From positions 7,749,634 through 7,813,633 of the forward strand of contig JACAXG010000018.1 in NCBI GenBank assembly GCA_018881555.1: a DNA stretch of 64,000 nucleotides. Reading direction: 5' to 3'. The number at the start of each line of letters is the position of its first letter. Position 1 is the stretch's first letter. This document shows, piece after piece, positions 1 to 12,383 of the stretch. The notes below the pieces were generated by a model. That model was not told where the DNA came from and did no database searches. It was given only the letters and a program-made list of their open reading frames with translations. A program made the translations under genes and the position numbers. This DNA comes from Amblyornis subalaris. Lineage: Eukaryota; Chordata; Aves; Passeriformes; Ptilonorhynchidae.

Positions 1-3000
1 AGTAACCATCTGAGCTAGTAAGAGCCCTGACGGAAGGCAAAAATATTCCAAAATACAGAGACTCTTGAAGAGATCACTTTATCATTTGGACCTTTCCTCC
101 CCTCACAGCAAGTCAAACACCTAACTGATCCAAACTGAAAGCCAGATAGAGGAGAAAAGGCACTTTCTTGAAACAGGCAGGTACTAAGTCACTTAGGGCT
201 TTGCAAGTTGCAGAAAACACAATATTCTACCATTTCCTGCATTACGCATTTCATACATGAATTTAACAATGAATTATAATCAGTCTTCAGCAATCAAGGC
301 GCTGTACCAGTAAGAACCATGCATCAGCAGCAGTGTCAGCCNTAATGTCATAATGTCCTTCCTCCTTACTTCCCCAGAGATTCTAAGGGACGATGAACAT
401 ACTTCAGCCAGTTTGCAATTCCTAGCATTTGAGGAAAAGAAGCAAGATTCTGTTCCTAAGCCATCTCTACGCCTGCTCCCATAAGAGAAGAAGCAATAGT
501 TCTGGACCCAAAGACAGGATGATCCACACAATCCATATTTCCCCTTAACTTTCCATGCAGTCTATGCTAATGCATCTGATCTTGCATTTTATTGTTTCTT
601 TCCTTTCCACATATGTCTTAATATTGACAGAAATCATGGTGGTGCACAGAACTCTTAATAGCAAGTATATAGGCTCTGGAACAGCAAAAGCTCAATATTC
701 AAGCAGAAATAAAGAATGATCAAATAAAACAACCAATCCTGGCATCTGGCTGTGCACTAGTATCCACTGGAATGCCCTCACAGAAGGAGCTCTCAATTCT
801 CCTCTAAAACATCAATGTCACTTCAACAAAAACAGATTAGTTTATCTATGCTGCCAAGTACAGCAGGTACTCGGTACTTTGCAACTCGGATGTTGCAATC
901 TGCCTGACTGTTTTAGGACATGTTATGCAACAGTACTGACAGCAGCACAATTCCCAAGCAGTCTAGGGGTCTTTTTCAGGGAGTCAGAGATGGTGTTTTG
1001 TTGCAATACGGTTCACACAGAAGGTAAAAATCTGCCCCACGGCACACTGCTGTAACTCACAAAGAGAAGTAATTCCACTCATTAATTGACTTGCACACAG
1101 GTGGCAGATTTCAGTTTAACACCAATGCCCTTCCTGTAACAATCTATCAGCTTCCTCCAGTGCAGTCTCCAGGAGTAGCATCACTCAACTGTGTTGCTAC
1201 TGAGATGCAGTGGGAAGGTAGGAGCCACCTTGTATTTGAGGTGATTATCCCAACTCACATGCTTAGCATTTCTTGAGAAATCTAAAAAAGCTTCAACACT
1301 TTGATGAGGCTTCCTTGAAAAGGAGATCAATAATTTGCCATGCTGCAAAATTTAATTCAAATCCTGTTGATAATAAGAAAATACAGGAGGATATTTGATT
1401 TTGTCTGCTACACTTTCTGGGATTTTTATTTAAATCTTCCTGCTGATGCTACCTTATTTCACTTTTTCTCCAGCCTTTGCAGCATGATTTCTGGCAATAT
1501 CTCACAAGGCAGGCACATACACCTGACATTTTTAATAGGGCAACTGACAGAAAGTTTCACTAATACCACTCAGTACTAACTTACAAATCTTCTTGCCTTC
1601 TTTCTTTCTTACCTTCATTACTGGAAACATGGGAAGTGAAGTTTTATGCCAGTATTTTCATGCACATTGTTTTCCAAAAATTTACCTTAAACATTATGAG
1701 ACACCATAATAAGCAGTATTGCTGCAAGTATTTCTCCATTATTTTGTCTGGTAACACATAAAACGGGGAAATAATTTTAATCAAGGTGAAACCAGTCTCA
1801 ACCTGGAAACTGCAAAAAGGTGTCTTTTTCAGTGTCTTCAGCTAACTTATACTCAATTCCGTATACAGCGAAATTGCTGGAGTTGCAATATGTAACTGGC
1901 AATGGTATCACTGGATCTGGTAATAGTACAAAACTGAATTACAACTTTCAGGCTTGTACTTTTGAATTGTAACATATTGCAACTGAAGGGGCATCAACAG
2001 AAGGTTAACAGCAGCTCATCAGGAAAACCTCAGGAAACTGCAGGCAAATTCAGAAGTTTGGGGGTTGTTTGTTGGTTTGTTTTTTTACATCTCCTCTTTC
2101 TTCATTTTACCTCAGATTCCGCATTTAGTCTTTCAGTGTTAAAATGTTCATTCTTACTGGTTCAGTTTCGGCTGAGAAAATTAGTTTATAACCAGTCCTT
2201 CACAATAATTTTTCATGATACTCCTCTGCAGGAGGAGGATAACTTTTAACGTCAGTGTGAATGTGATTCTGTATATCTGTAGCACTGAATTTATCGCACA
2301 CATGTGGAAAATCTTGTAAACTGCCCCTTCTCTTGATAGACTGTGCAGTAAACTGTACAGTATTTTAATTAATTTCTTAATTACAAACCTAAAGTGTGGT
2401 AGTTGAAATCTCACATGCATGCACAGCTGAGATTGTTGCTTTAGCCTGACTAACACAAGGCAGATCAAGGCATAAATGCTCAAAACATGGAGAACCAGCT
2501 GGAAAGATAGATACTGGCTCTTGCTTGCTTTTACTCACTTCCTATTTTTTTCCTTCTCTGATAATTACCAGATTACTTTTTCCAAGCCTTATGTTTTAAC
2601 CTTCTAGAAATCTCAAAAGCCTGAAATATCACAGCAGAGGAATTAGTACCAAGACACGGACATTCAGTTGACTGAGTTACTTAGCAGTTGTATTTCATGA
2701 TAAAAACATAATTGTTTGTGTATTTGGTGTCACTAATTGATCCAGGTAACTGTTGTCACAGATGCATGTGAAGCAGGACAGCCAGGTGTCATGAAGAGCG
2801 AGTCATGCAGGAATTTCCATTTCTGCAATGTGACCACAGAGCAGATACAATTTTCTCTCAGATTTTGCTCATTCAAGGATGAGTTCCCATTGCTGATCTT
2901 TACTCTTGTAAACTTGCACACTATGGACTTATCAACCTACACCATCTTACAGTGACAAGACTACCCATAAAAATGGCTAGACAGAAAACCAGTCTATCAC

Positions 3001-4068
3001 TTCAGGCCAAGTGTCTATCTCATGTTACTTGCAACAATGGCCAGGTATGTTGGCCCTTTGGAAGAAAATATGGTCTTTCCTCCCTTCCTCTGTGATCTTT
3101 TAACAGCTGCAGATAAAACATTTCCTGAGCTTAATGGAGCTGCTTTAATTATTAAATCCCAGTGGATCTCCTAAATTCCCATACAATTCTCTCCTGAAAG
3201 ATAAGGTATAAAGTATGATTTGGAAGACATTCTTTCAAAATACTTAAGAGTTCTTCCCTGACCTCTCATGTGCCTAACAGCTTAGACTTAGGCAAATCAC
3301 AACCAAAGTATTTTAGGAGGACAAGAGCAGTTCTTATGCCTGACAGAGGACATTCACGTGAGTCACTACAGCAGCAGTGGCTCCAAGTGCTGCATTCACA
3401 TGTTCCCAGGTACCCACACAGATGTTGGCAAAGCATGGCACCAGCATGGAGCTAAGCAAAGTCCTGTGCCCTCTGCAGCAAACATAACTGATGGAGCCTG
3501 AAGACCACGGGCACATCTTCTCAAACACTGTTACAAAGATGGAGTTTAATCACTGATTGCACTGTTTGTGCCCTGCCAGCCTCTGTGTTACCTGGCCCTC
3601 CCTCCTTGCAGCCCGTCTTCATCTGCTTTACATTTCCCAATCACATTTCAAACATGCACCATGCCCTTCCATGCAAGGCCCACTACCTATGCTCTGAAAA
3701 GATCTATAACTAGCTTAATACTTCATTTTTGGATGGCTAAAATTAGGCAAGAGTCTGCCACTGCCTTCTACTTCTTTAAAGCCTTTAATCCATTTTATTC
3801 TGCTCTTATGTAAAATATATGCCTGCTGTTAACAGCTTGCAACCAAAGCAAAAGCACAAGGCACCAAGATTTTGCAGAGAGGAGTTCTGTACGAGTTAAG
3901 GAAGAATCAGACTGCTGTACAGCTGAGAAATGACACCAGGCAACTGGCTGGAGCTGTTCTACCACAGAGCCATGCAGCCACTCTGGAGCCTGTGCTCGAC
4001 ACACTGCAGCAGCACATAGCGGGGATGCACAGGTACCTTACACAGCATAACCGCACCTATTTTACTGC

Positions 4069-4086
4069 ATTCAGAATATTCTGAAT
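4069..4086. repeat. 18-base perfect palindrome
   Basis: ATTCAGAATATTCTGAAT reads identically on both strands with no spacer. The centre AGAATATTCT contains the inverted GAA/TTC units of heat-shock elements. Confidence 0.85.
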
Positions 4087-5457
4087 CCTACCTATACAGC
4101 ATGAGCTTTCTGTGCAACTCTATCAACAGGTTACTGCCCACAGCACGCAGAATTTTGTTGGTTTTTCTTTTAAGTATCCTTACTAGCCAGAGTGTCTCTC
4201 AAACTCCAGTGCTGCCTCACATTTGATGCTAAGTGTAGCACTGCTGGTTGATACTATAGTAGTATATGCCAGACATGTTGGGTTTTAAAAAAAAAATTTT
4301 TAAAGCTGTAATAATGGTGCAGTCTCCTGAGAATACATTTATTTCTGCAGTATAAAATAAAATTAAATTCTTCAATCTCAAAAACTATTAAAAGGTTGTA
4401 TTTAAAATGCATGAAGCATTAAAAAGACATCAAAATTAAAATAATCTCATAAATCTCTTCATTTAAAAGACTTATTAGAATACAGATAGAGGCAGAAAAC
4501 AGCTGCCCTGCAGACTAAAGCAGTAAATTACAAGTATTTTAACTTTTTTTTCATTTTCATCATTGAAATTTTCCTCACAGAATTATTGCAGTAGTATAAA
4601 AAGACCAATTGCCATTTATTTAACATGTGAATAGTAAATTATTTTTCAGTGGACTTCACAACAGATAAGCTGTATATTCTTTCAAATGTCAGCAGACTAA
4701 GGGATCGTTTCCAGACAAAGGAGGTGGGGAATGTTTTCAGAAATCACCATTGCATGCAAAACTATAGAATTAATCAGCAATTCATTCTCTTTGACACAAC
4801 AGTAGTGGGAAACTGCAGCAATTGTGATCCAGCACTCCAAACTCCTCCTGCACCCTCTTGGCTATTAATTTTTAACAGAATCCCAAAGTTAGGTATATTT
4901 AAATATTAGCAGGCTGACTTGTGAATTGCTAAGCATATAACAGCTCCAGGAAGTTTGCTTATTTAGGGAACTGAACATCATGTTAAGAATCTCCATTTAA
5001 TCAAGAGTTGGGCTTCTCTTAAAAGCATAGAAGAGCCTTCCTCTCATCGGGCAGTAGTGAGATTGGTACAAGAAGATTCAAGGGCAAAAGGGGATGACAT
5101 GTGAGACAGGAAAATATATGTTCATTTCATTATCAATCAGTAAAATTCAACTTTTTTAAACTGACAGACAAATTTTTCAGCAAGTGCCCTCATTCCTCAG
5201 ACATTTTTCTGTACATTTGTCAGTCCTGATAATACCAGAGCATTCCTTGGAGTACAATTAAACATTAATACTGATTGCTCCTCAAAGTAGCTCAATCCAG
5301 GGAGAAGGCAAGGAAACAAACCTGAGGGAAGAAGAGTTCACACCATTTATCCTCCATCTTATCAGTTCTCCGGTGGTATGATCTTGGAACAGCCAGGCTG
5401 CTGATATCCAAGCAGATTACAGATGGAAATGCTAAGGATGCAGAAAACTAGGGAAAT

Positions 5458-5475
5458 CAACAACAACAACAACAA
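5458..5475. repeat. (CAA)6
   Basis: Six perfect CAA units. Confidence 0.9.
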
Positions 5476-5793
5476 AGCTAGCAAGGGGGAAGGGAGGGAA
5501 AGAAGTTAAATCAAGAGGATAAAGAGTGCTCCCACATAGCAATTTGCTGGTTTTGCTTCACTGCAAATTATATCATATGATATTATAAACCACTTTTCCT
5601 GACAGCAATGTGCATTACTGTGCACTGTAACTTCCTTCCTGCTTACAAGAGATAAGATTAGTAAATGTTTGCTTTATTAACAACAAGTTGAAATGCTATT
5701 AAACCAACTTAATTGATGGTACAGTTACATGGAGTCTGCTTCTTGTTTATATTTTTCAAAACTTACACCTGCAACAGAAGTTGACTTCCCTCC

Positions 5794-5811
5794 AAAAAAA
5801 AAAAAAAAAAA
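5794..5811. repeat. A18 homopolymer
   Basis: Eighteen consecutive A. No processed-gene sequence was recognised upstream and no duplication was seen, so it is not called as a retrogene tail. Confidence 0.9.
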
Positions 5812-7539
5812 CCAAACCCCATCCGCTGTTCTAATTTCTTCCAACACCAGCACCTGTTCAGATTGTGTAAAGGTCCTTAGCTTTAACTCCAACAAAGATA
5901 ACGGAAGTGCTGAAGGATAAAAACTCCATGTATTTTATTTACCTTTCTCATTGCTAGATTACCATTACGTTTGGTCAGTGAGTTTCGTCTTTTGGGCTTC
6001 AAATAAAGCAAGCAGTCAACCAGAAGGCATAGTTTAAACCCAGTGGGTTACTGCATCATCAATAAAAAAACACTTCTGCCCTTCTTTTACTTTAGCCTAA
6101 GGTTAGCTTCCTCATGAGTGGCTCTGGATGCTTCTGTAACCTTCCCCACAAAATGCTTATGCAGAAGAACATTGTGTGTTGTACAGCTGCTTCAGGAAAC
6201 TGCTGATAATGCCAAGCTTAAATGTACATCACTAAGAACACACCAACTCTCTACTGGAAACCCAGAGAAGAAGAACTCTCTAAGGGGAACAGAAAAACCC
6301 TTAATTTAACTGCCAATGTAAACTGTAAAGGATGATGGTGCTGCTCATCTGATAGGGTTCTTGTTCCACTTTGTTGGTTCCCTCATCCTACACCTGAACC
6401 AAACTAATCATTGTTATTTACAGCAAATAACATACAATTTAAAAGTTAATCTATTTTTTTAAAAGCTGCAAAGCAAGTCAATTATACAAATCTCTAAGTG
6501 TAATTCCCTCTTAATATAAATATACCAGATAAATTACAAGCCAGATCTTATTTAGTCAGTAATACCTTGACAAGCAACATTATTATACCCTTAATTTATT
6601 ATGTCTTTATTATTGATCAGTCTCTTACCTGATTGTTATAAGAACATAACGATTGGTACACAGTTGTCAAGATTGTCATGTACATGAGATAGTAAAAGCT
6701 CAAATGAAATTCAGTCTTTTCTTAATAAAATCCATCAAAACTTATTTTTTATTTACAGACAATGATCATATGAATACAGTCTGCAGAAAGACAGTCAGTA
6801 ATTATGCTTCCTTACAGCATTTTTTCTTTTAACAACTTCGACATAATAAATTTTGATGTCTGCTGGAATCACATCAAAATTACAGTCATATGACTGCAGG
6901 CTCTATTATGTTAGTCCACATGATGGGAGGAGGGGGACCTGACTGGTTCACAAGAAATTTATTTTGATTACATGATATTATTTTACATTTCAATCACATG
7001 GTGACCTGCCTGGTATAGCGTCAGAGTGAAAGATGAGTTTGTATTCGGGGCTTCAAATGTTACAAGAAAAAAAAATCATAGCAGTATTTCTTATGACTTA
7101 TGAAATGAAGCAGCAGAAATCACTTGATGTAGCAAATCGTAAGTTTGAAGGATTTACACAACTAGATCCTCTGTAAACCCAGGGTAGCCTCATTCACATC
7201 AACAAAAAATACTGCCTGAGAATCTGACGCTCCATCATCTCATACACTACCAAGGTTCTGCAGAAACTAAACTTCAGTGTTAGCAAAATGCCTCCATCCT
7301 TCTTTGTTATGAAGGAGAAAGCCAGAACTGAATACCGATGCCCAACCCTTAGCATACACTAAAAATGAAATACACTTTTCTTGTGGGCCTGTGAAATCAC
7401 CTTTCCATCCACTTGTATACTCAGCTCCAGTGAATGGGAAACCCATAAGAGTCAGAAATGGTCATGGTTGTGAGGATTGAGCGAAAGAATTCCTTGGCAT
7501 AAGGAATCACTTTTTAAACTAAAATCTGAAATGCAATTG

Positions 7540-7633
7540 TACTATATAGATAGTACTCTATGTATACACACAAAAATCATTCTCTCTCTCTATGTATATG
7601 TACACACACAGCTAAACACACATACACGCACAC
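7540..7633. repeat. Mixed simple-repeat tract (TA, CA, TC)
   Basis: Alternating TATA, ACACAC, TCTCTC and CACA runs. Confidence 0.8.
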
Positions 7634-8084
7634 TTTTATAAAGATTCAGTGAAGTGCAGTCAGTAAGACTGAAGGATGGCGTCTCCATTGTCAGGCTTCT
7701 GCTGCAGCAAGGCAGAAGCTGTCTGCAAAAGGGAACACAAAGGTATTTGCTAACATTACACATCCTTTTTGTAAGGTACAACTGTGCAAACAGTTTAAGG
7801 TCTGCACACTGTTAAACCCTTATCCCTGAAGATGCTGTGAGAATTCCAATTAATTTTAGACTTCATTTAATAACTTGAATACATTAGGCAAGCAATCATC
7901 ACAACATCCTGCAGAGTGCTTCACACAGCTCCATATCATATAAAGTGAAGGCTCACCCTTAGATACAATGTACAAGCAACACTCAAAGTAAACCAATCTT
8001 TAGCTGTGAATTAGCAGGGTCTGGAGGTGCACACCTAGATTTGAAGGTTTCCCTCAGACTCTTGGGAGAAAACCAGAGAAGTGG

Positions 8085-8165
8085 GATAGAACAGACCTGT
8101 GTTCTCAGTCCCAGCCCCCACGCTGCCTTCCACTGACTGTGATCCTTGTGACAGGGGGTCACTAA
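8085..8165 (+). mobile_element. Possible MIR/amniote SINE fragment (weak)
   Basis: GACCTGTGTTCTCAGTCCCA followed by TTCCACTGACTGTGATCCTT resembles the tRNA-derived to core segment of MIR-like SINEs. The match is short and has no 3' core, so chance is possible. Confidence 0.3.
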
Positions 8166-10384
8166 GGCTGGTCAGAGCAGTGTCTGCACTCAGTGCTCCT
8201 ACACGGAGTACATCCACCATGGTCTCTGCGAGGCACCTGCGACCAGCCTTTCACACAGAATCAACAGAACAGGTCATTCAGAAGGAAGGACCATGGATCA
8301 GCTATGATCCGCAGGGAATCTGCTAGTGGTATGTATTTTCTAGCATATTCTTCTTCTCCATGGGGTTCTCTACTGCACTGCTTGAAACCCCAGCATATAC
8401 AACCAGCATTTCACCTAACATACTACAACCATGGGCCCAGCCTGGCTGTTGTTAGCATGATTTTTTTTACCTCCACTTCTTTGTCTAACAGGACCTTATA
8501 CTGCCTGTTGGCTTGATTTTCTAGTTTTTCTATTTTTAGAAGGAATCATACTAAGAAAAACACACTGGAGGGCCAATCTGGGAAGACAGGAAGATCCCAG
8601 ATGGTGTTAGTTGCCATAGATTGACTAGAGTGCCATGACAACTCATAGCAGCTGAGCTGAGGGCCTGCTCCACTCCATTTCATCACGTTGAATATTATGT
8701 TACATTTTAATGCATATTTACTAGACTGACATTTGTCCCCCAGCTTCAGCAGTGAAGCTTTGATTTAGCTTAATGCATCTGTGAGACTGAAATTCCTGGT
8801 TATCCAAACTCCTAATTGTCTTCTGGTTTAGGACACTCCCATGAGACCCTCAGATAACCACGTTTTCCCTGTATAACACAGCAGTCCTATAACCACATTA
8901 TAATGCAGTTTTGTCTCACCTATAAAGGTCAGGGCCATAATACAATTTAGCAGTGAGGGTAAAATATGATTTACTTCCATCCACAGGCAAGACCAAATCA
9001 TGTTATAACACTGAGGGTAGGGGAAAAACTATCAGGTTACAGCACAATCCTCCAAAGTCATTTTGCCTGTTACAACCATAAACTCTGCGTTAGCACCTGA
9101 TAGCAGAGGGAGCACAGTACTTTAGCAGGCTATCTCAGTTCCTGGGAAAAATACCACTCTGCACGCTGTTAAGAGAATCCATAATTTCAACTGCTGATAA
9201 TGCACAGAGCGACCAAGACCTCTACAAGCCCCATCTACTGAAATCAATGAAGCCAGAAGAGGCATCAAGGTCACTAATTAATTGTTTGCATATAACAGTT
9301 CATGATCTCATAACTACCAACATAAATATTCATTTCACTCCTGGCCACTTCAAGTGAAACCGCTGAGGCCTCCTACAGAGCATGTGCTAGAAGACCACAG
9401 TGGACCTTCCTGGTGCATTCGTCACTTCATCTGCTTTCAACTGTAGGAGGTCCCACTGGGACAGATAAGCTTAAGCTCCAGACGCCTCCACTCCACCTAG
9501 GGATCAGACTTGAACAATGCAAAGCATAGAAATCAATTCCCATGCAGCCTCTCTGCCCTGTCATACCAAGAAATTCACAGTTGTGGTGGGGGTCTGACTG
9601 CCTATTCATACCTACCATTCCCCTTCAAAGAGTTTTCAAAGGAATAAGGCAGCAAATTCTGAATCTGAAACTAGTCTAATCTACCGAATGGTCTTCTGAC
9701 TGCTTTCACACAGGTAAGAGCCACCATCTTACTTTCACGGTCAGTGTGTTCAGCCCCATTATTGCTGCTTAGCTTGCTTTTTTAATAACTATTTAGCTCT
9801 GCAGTCAATCTGGGATCTTAGCTCAGTTGCCTATGCAAAGGTATCTATCTGGGAGCATCTCCACAAAGCTGGATCCAACACGCTGTATTTGGGATGCCTG
9901 CACCTTTCTGGGCTAGCTAGTAGAGGCTTTAGCTATCTCAATTCAGGTAACTGAATGATGCCCTGATGATCTCTTCAAATATTTAGCTTGTGCAGAACAG
10001 TTTTAGAATTCTACAAGTCACTCCAGAGATTTTACCAGAGCAGACACATTACACGGATACTTTTAAGTGCTACTCCACTGACCTGGGAACAAGGCTGAAG
10101 CAAAGACAAATTAAGCAGAATTTCAACCTTAGATTTCAAAATTGGAAGAAAATTTCTTTCTCTACCCTCGCTACAATATTTCCCCAAACCTTTAAAAAGC
10201 AGCTCATATACAGATCCTAAGATACCCAGTATTGCACTTAGCTATGTTTAAGTGTATATATTAAAATATCAGCCAAAAAAACAACAAATTTGCTCTTGCT
10301 GTTGAACCTCCAAAATCTGTTTGAATGAGTGCTAAAGAACATAAGAGTGTGGGGAAGAGTCCAACCACATGGGCAACCACTTGC

Positions 10385-10490
10385 AGTTCAGGAGACTGTA
10401 AGTCTATTCTGCTCTCAGCTTGTAACTCTAAGCAAGTTATTTAACTTATCTGTGCCTCAGTTTCCTCATTACTAAATCACAAAACACACT
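10385..10490 (+). mobile_element. Ancient MIR-type SINE fragment
   Basis: The segment TAACTCTAAGCAAGTTATTT, then AACTTATCTGTGCCTCAGTT, then TCCTCATTACTAAAT (10422-10477) matches the core of MIR by eye, including the diagnostic GTGCCTCAGTTTCCTCAT. The upstream part is weaker, so the left boundary is approximate. MIR copies are rare and old in birds. Confidence 0.75.
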
Positions 10491-12073
10491 CAGATTTTAA
10501 CAGCTCTCTAAACATCACACTTTCAAACCATATGGACCCATCCCGCAAGGCCAGCCAAGGTCACAGGGATCATGTAATTCAGTAGATGTGAATGGGGCTA
10601 CTTGGGCTCCTCAAGGCGTGCAAAAACAGCTCTTCATTTTCAGTTTTCTCTTTTAAAAAGCTTGCTTGTTCCCTTTCAATACTTATTGGTAGCTGCTTAG
10701 TATTCATTCTAAAATACATAAAACAACAGAGAGTCAGAAAGATCTTAACAAAATTTACTCAAGATGTAATTCTAACGAAGTTCTTCCTACACGCAAAAAA
10801 GTAACTGGCAGTCAATGTTTGGTAACTTTGACATGAAAAAAAGGGGAGAGATAAAATGCTTTTATGCAAATTTGATTTCCCTATAATAATCTAGAGCTAT
10901 TCTCCTAGAAGGAATTATCTCCGCAGGCTGGCAGCTGCAGTAGGCAGTGAATTAAAAATGGCTCTGTATATGGGAAAATCTGCTCTATAATCAGTGCTAT
11001 TCTTAGAGAGGACATCAATCTCACCAGCTCCCACGATGCTCTCTTCGTGTGAATGACATACCACTATGATGTAGAAACTCCCATTACATCACCAGCATTG
11101 ATTTCCTGAGCACAAGGAATATGCCACTAACATGCAGGGAAATTTTTTCAGGAGTGACTGTACGATTTCGTATTTTCCATTTAAAAATCTGCAGCAGTAA
11201 GTGACCTTATAAAAAAATTCAACAATCATTCATGCAACTGGACTTGACCTGTACATTCTCGCTGCAAGGCTCTAGTTTCTGCTTGCTGTTCTTATACAAT
11301 AAACTCTGTTCCCAGGTCACAAAACATCAAGATAGCAGATATTGCACGCATTTTCTTTGAACATTAAAAAGGCACATGCCAGAGGAAAGCATTTTACAAA
11401 GTAAGAGCCTGCTGCAGTTCCAAACATAATATGTCACTAATGATGCACCTGTGTGACCACCAAACAAAACCACAACATGCATCTATGCCAACGTAGATCA
11501 TATTTCAGCCTTAACCTGTGTGCTGAGTGTAGGACCCAGCCTCATCGTCAAATCAAAAGAAGTTATATTGTAAATAAATAATACCTCCTATGCACAAAAC
11601 GATAATTCCCAGCTACATCTGACTCTAGTGTTTCCTCAGTAATCTTTGTCCTCATGCTTCACACGTACAGTAATCTTTCTTCTACTATGTCACATGCACT
11701 GTAAACNGTCTCAGCTTGAGTGATGGATTTGAAAATTAAACAACCTAGGGGGCTCACTGTTTTTAAAAATCATTTTATGTATCACTTTAAAATAACTTTA
11801 GGTAACATGACACGAATGCTAAGCCACTGGATCTATTAATTCAAGATTTACTCTCCTACTGTTACAGTCTTCCCTGACAAACTGACTTGGAGAAATGTAC
11901 AAACTGCATTGAAAAAAGCTAAACACAAAATATACTGAAAAAATGCCATAACCTCTCCAATTCATGGGAGTTCCTCAGGTATTCACATCTTTGGCACTTT
12001 CATGAGGTGCAACAGTTTCCAAAACAGAAAGTGCCTTTTCTTCAAAAGATGAAATTTCCTCAAAGTGAGATAG
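10491..12073. other. AT-rich non-coding block between SINE and probable LTR
   Basis: I see nothing specific here. One unresolved base is at 11707. Confidence 0.6.
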
Positions 12074-12383
12074 TGTCACACTTGGACACGAAAGAACCAC
12101 ACAGACTCAGCTCTGTCAAGACAAGAAGCAAGAAGGGCGGGGTCGGACAGACCCCCAGCTTGTTTATTTATATGTTCTTAGAAACCACCGTGTATTGGAG
12201 GGTGAGGTTACCACCCCTCAATCACACTGGTCAAAGGAAAATCTATCAAACGTCTCCGCCTAGGAGAATGGAATGTAAACAATAAAGGACGGTTAGCAAA
12301 ACATGGCTATGTTTATAGAAAGTGCGTGAGAACTCTGTTACAGAAATGAAAAACATCGAAGAACTGCAAAACTCAGGGCGACA
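12074..12383 (-). mobile_element. Probable solo LTR, class II (ERVK-like), minus orientation
   Basis: Seen: a 310-base block with about 10 CpG in an otherwise CpG-poor region. It is bounded by TGTCACAC on the left and GCGACA on the right, so its ends form a short imperfect inverted repeat with TG...CA termini. Flanks AGATAG (12068-12073) and AGAGAG (12384-12389) match at 5 of 6 bases, as an aged 6-base target duplication would. On the minus strand a CATATAAATAAA box (12174-12163) precedes the presumed transcription start. No internal retroviral genes adjoin it. An LTR is the simplest reading; another short CpG-rich insertion is possible. Confidence 0.6.

Larger units (their letters stand above)
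1..10384. other. AT-rich non-coding block
   Basis: No exon or RNA gene was recognised. It holds the 18-base palindrome at 4069, several simple repeats and one weak SINE-like segment at 8085. Open frames are all under about 110 codons, overlap each other and lack recognisable domains. Confidence 0.6.

Noticed and set aside
5794..5811. A18 tract as the tail of a processed pseudogene
   Set aside because: There is no gene-like sequence upstream and no flanking duplication. CR1 machinery does not leave poly(A) tails, which makes retrogenes rare in birds.
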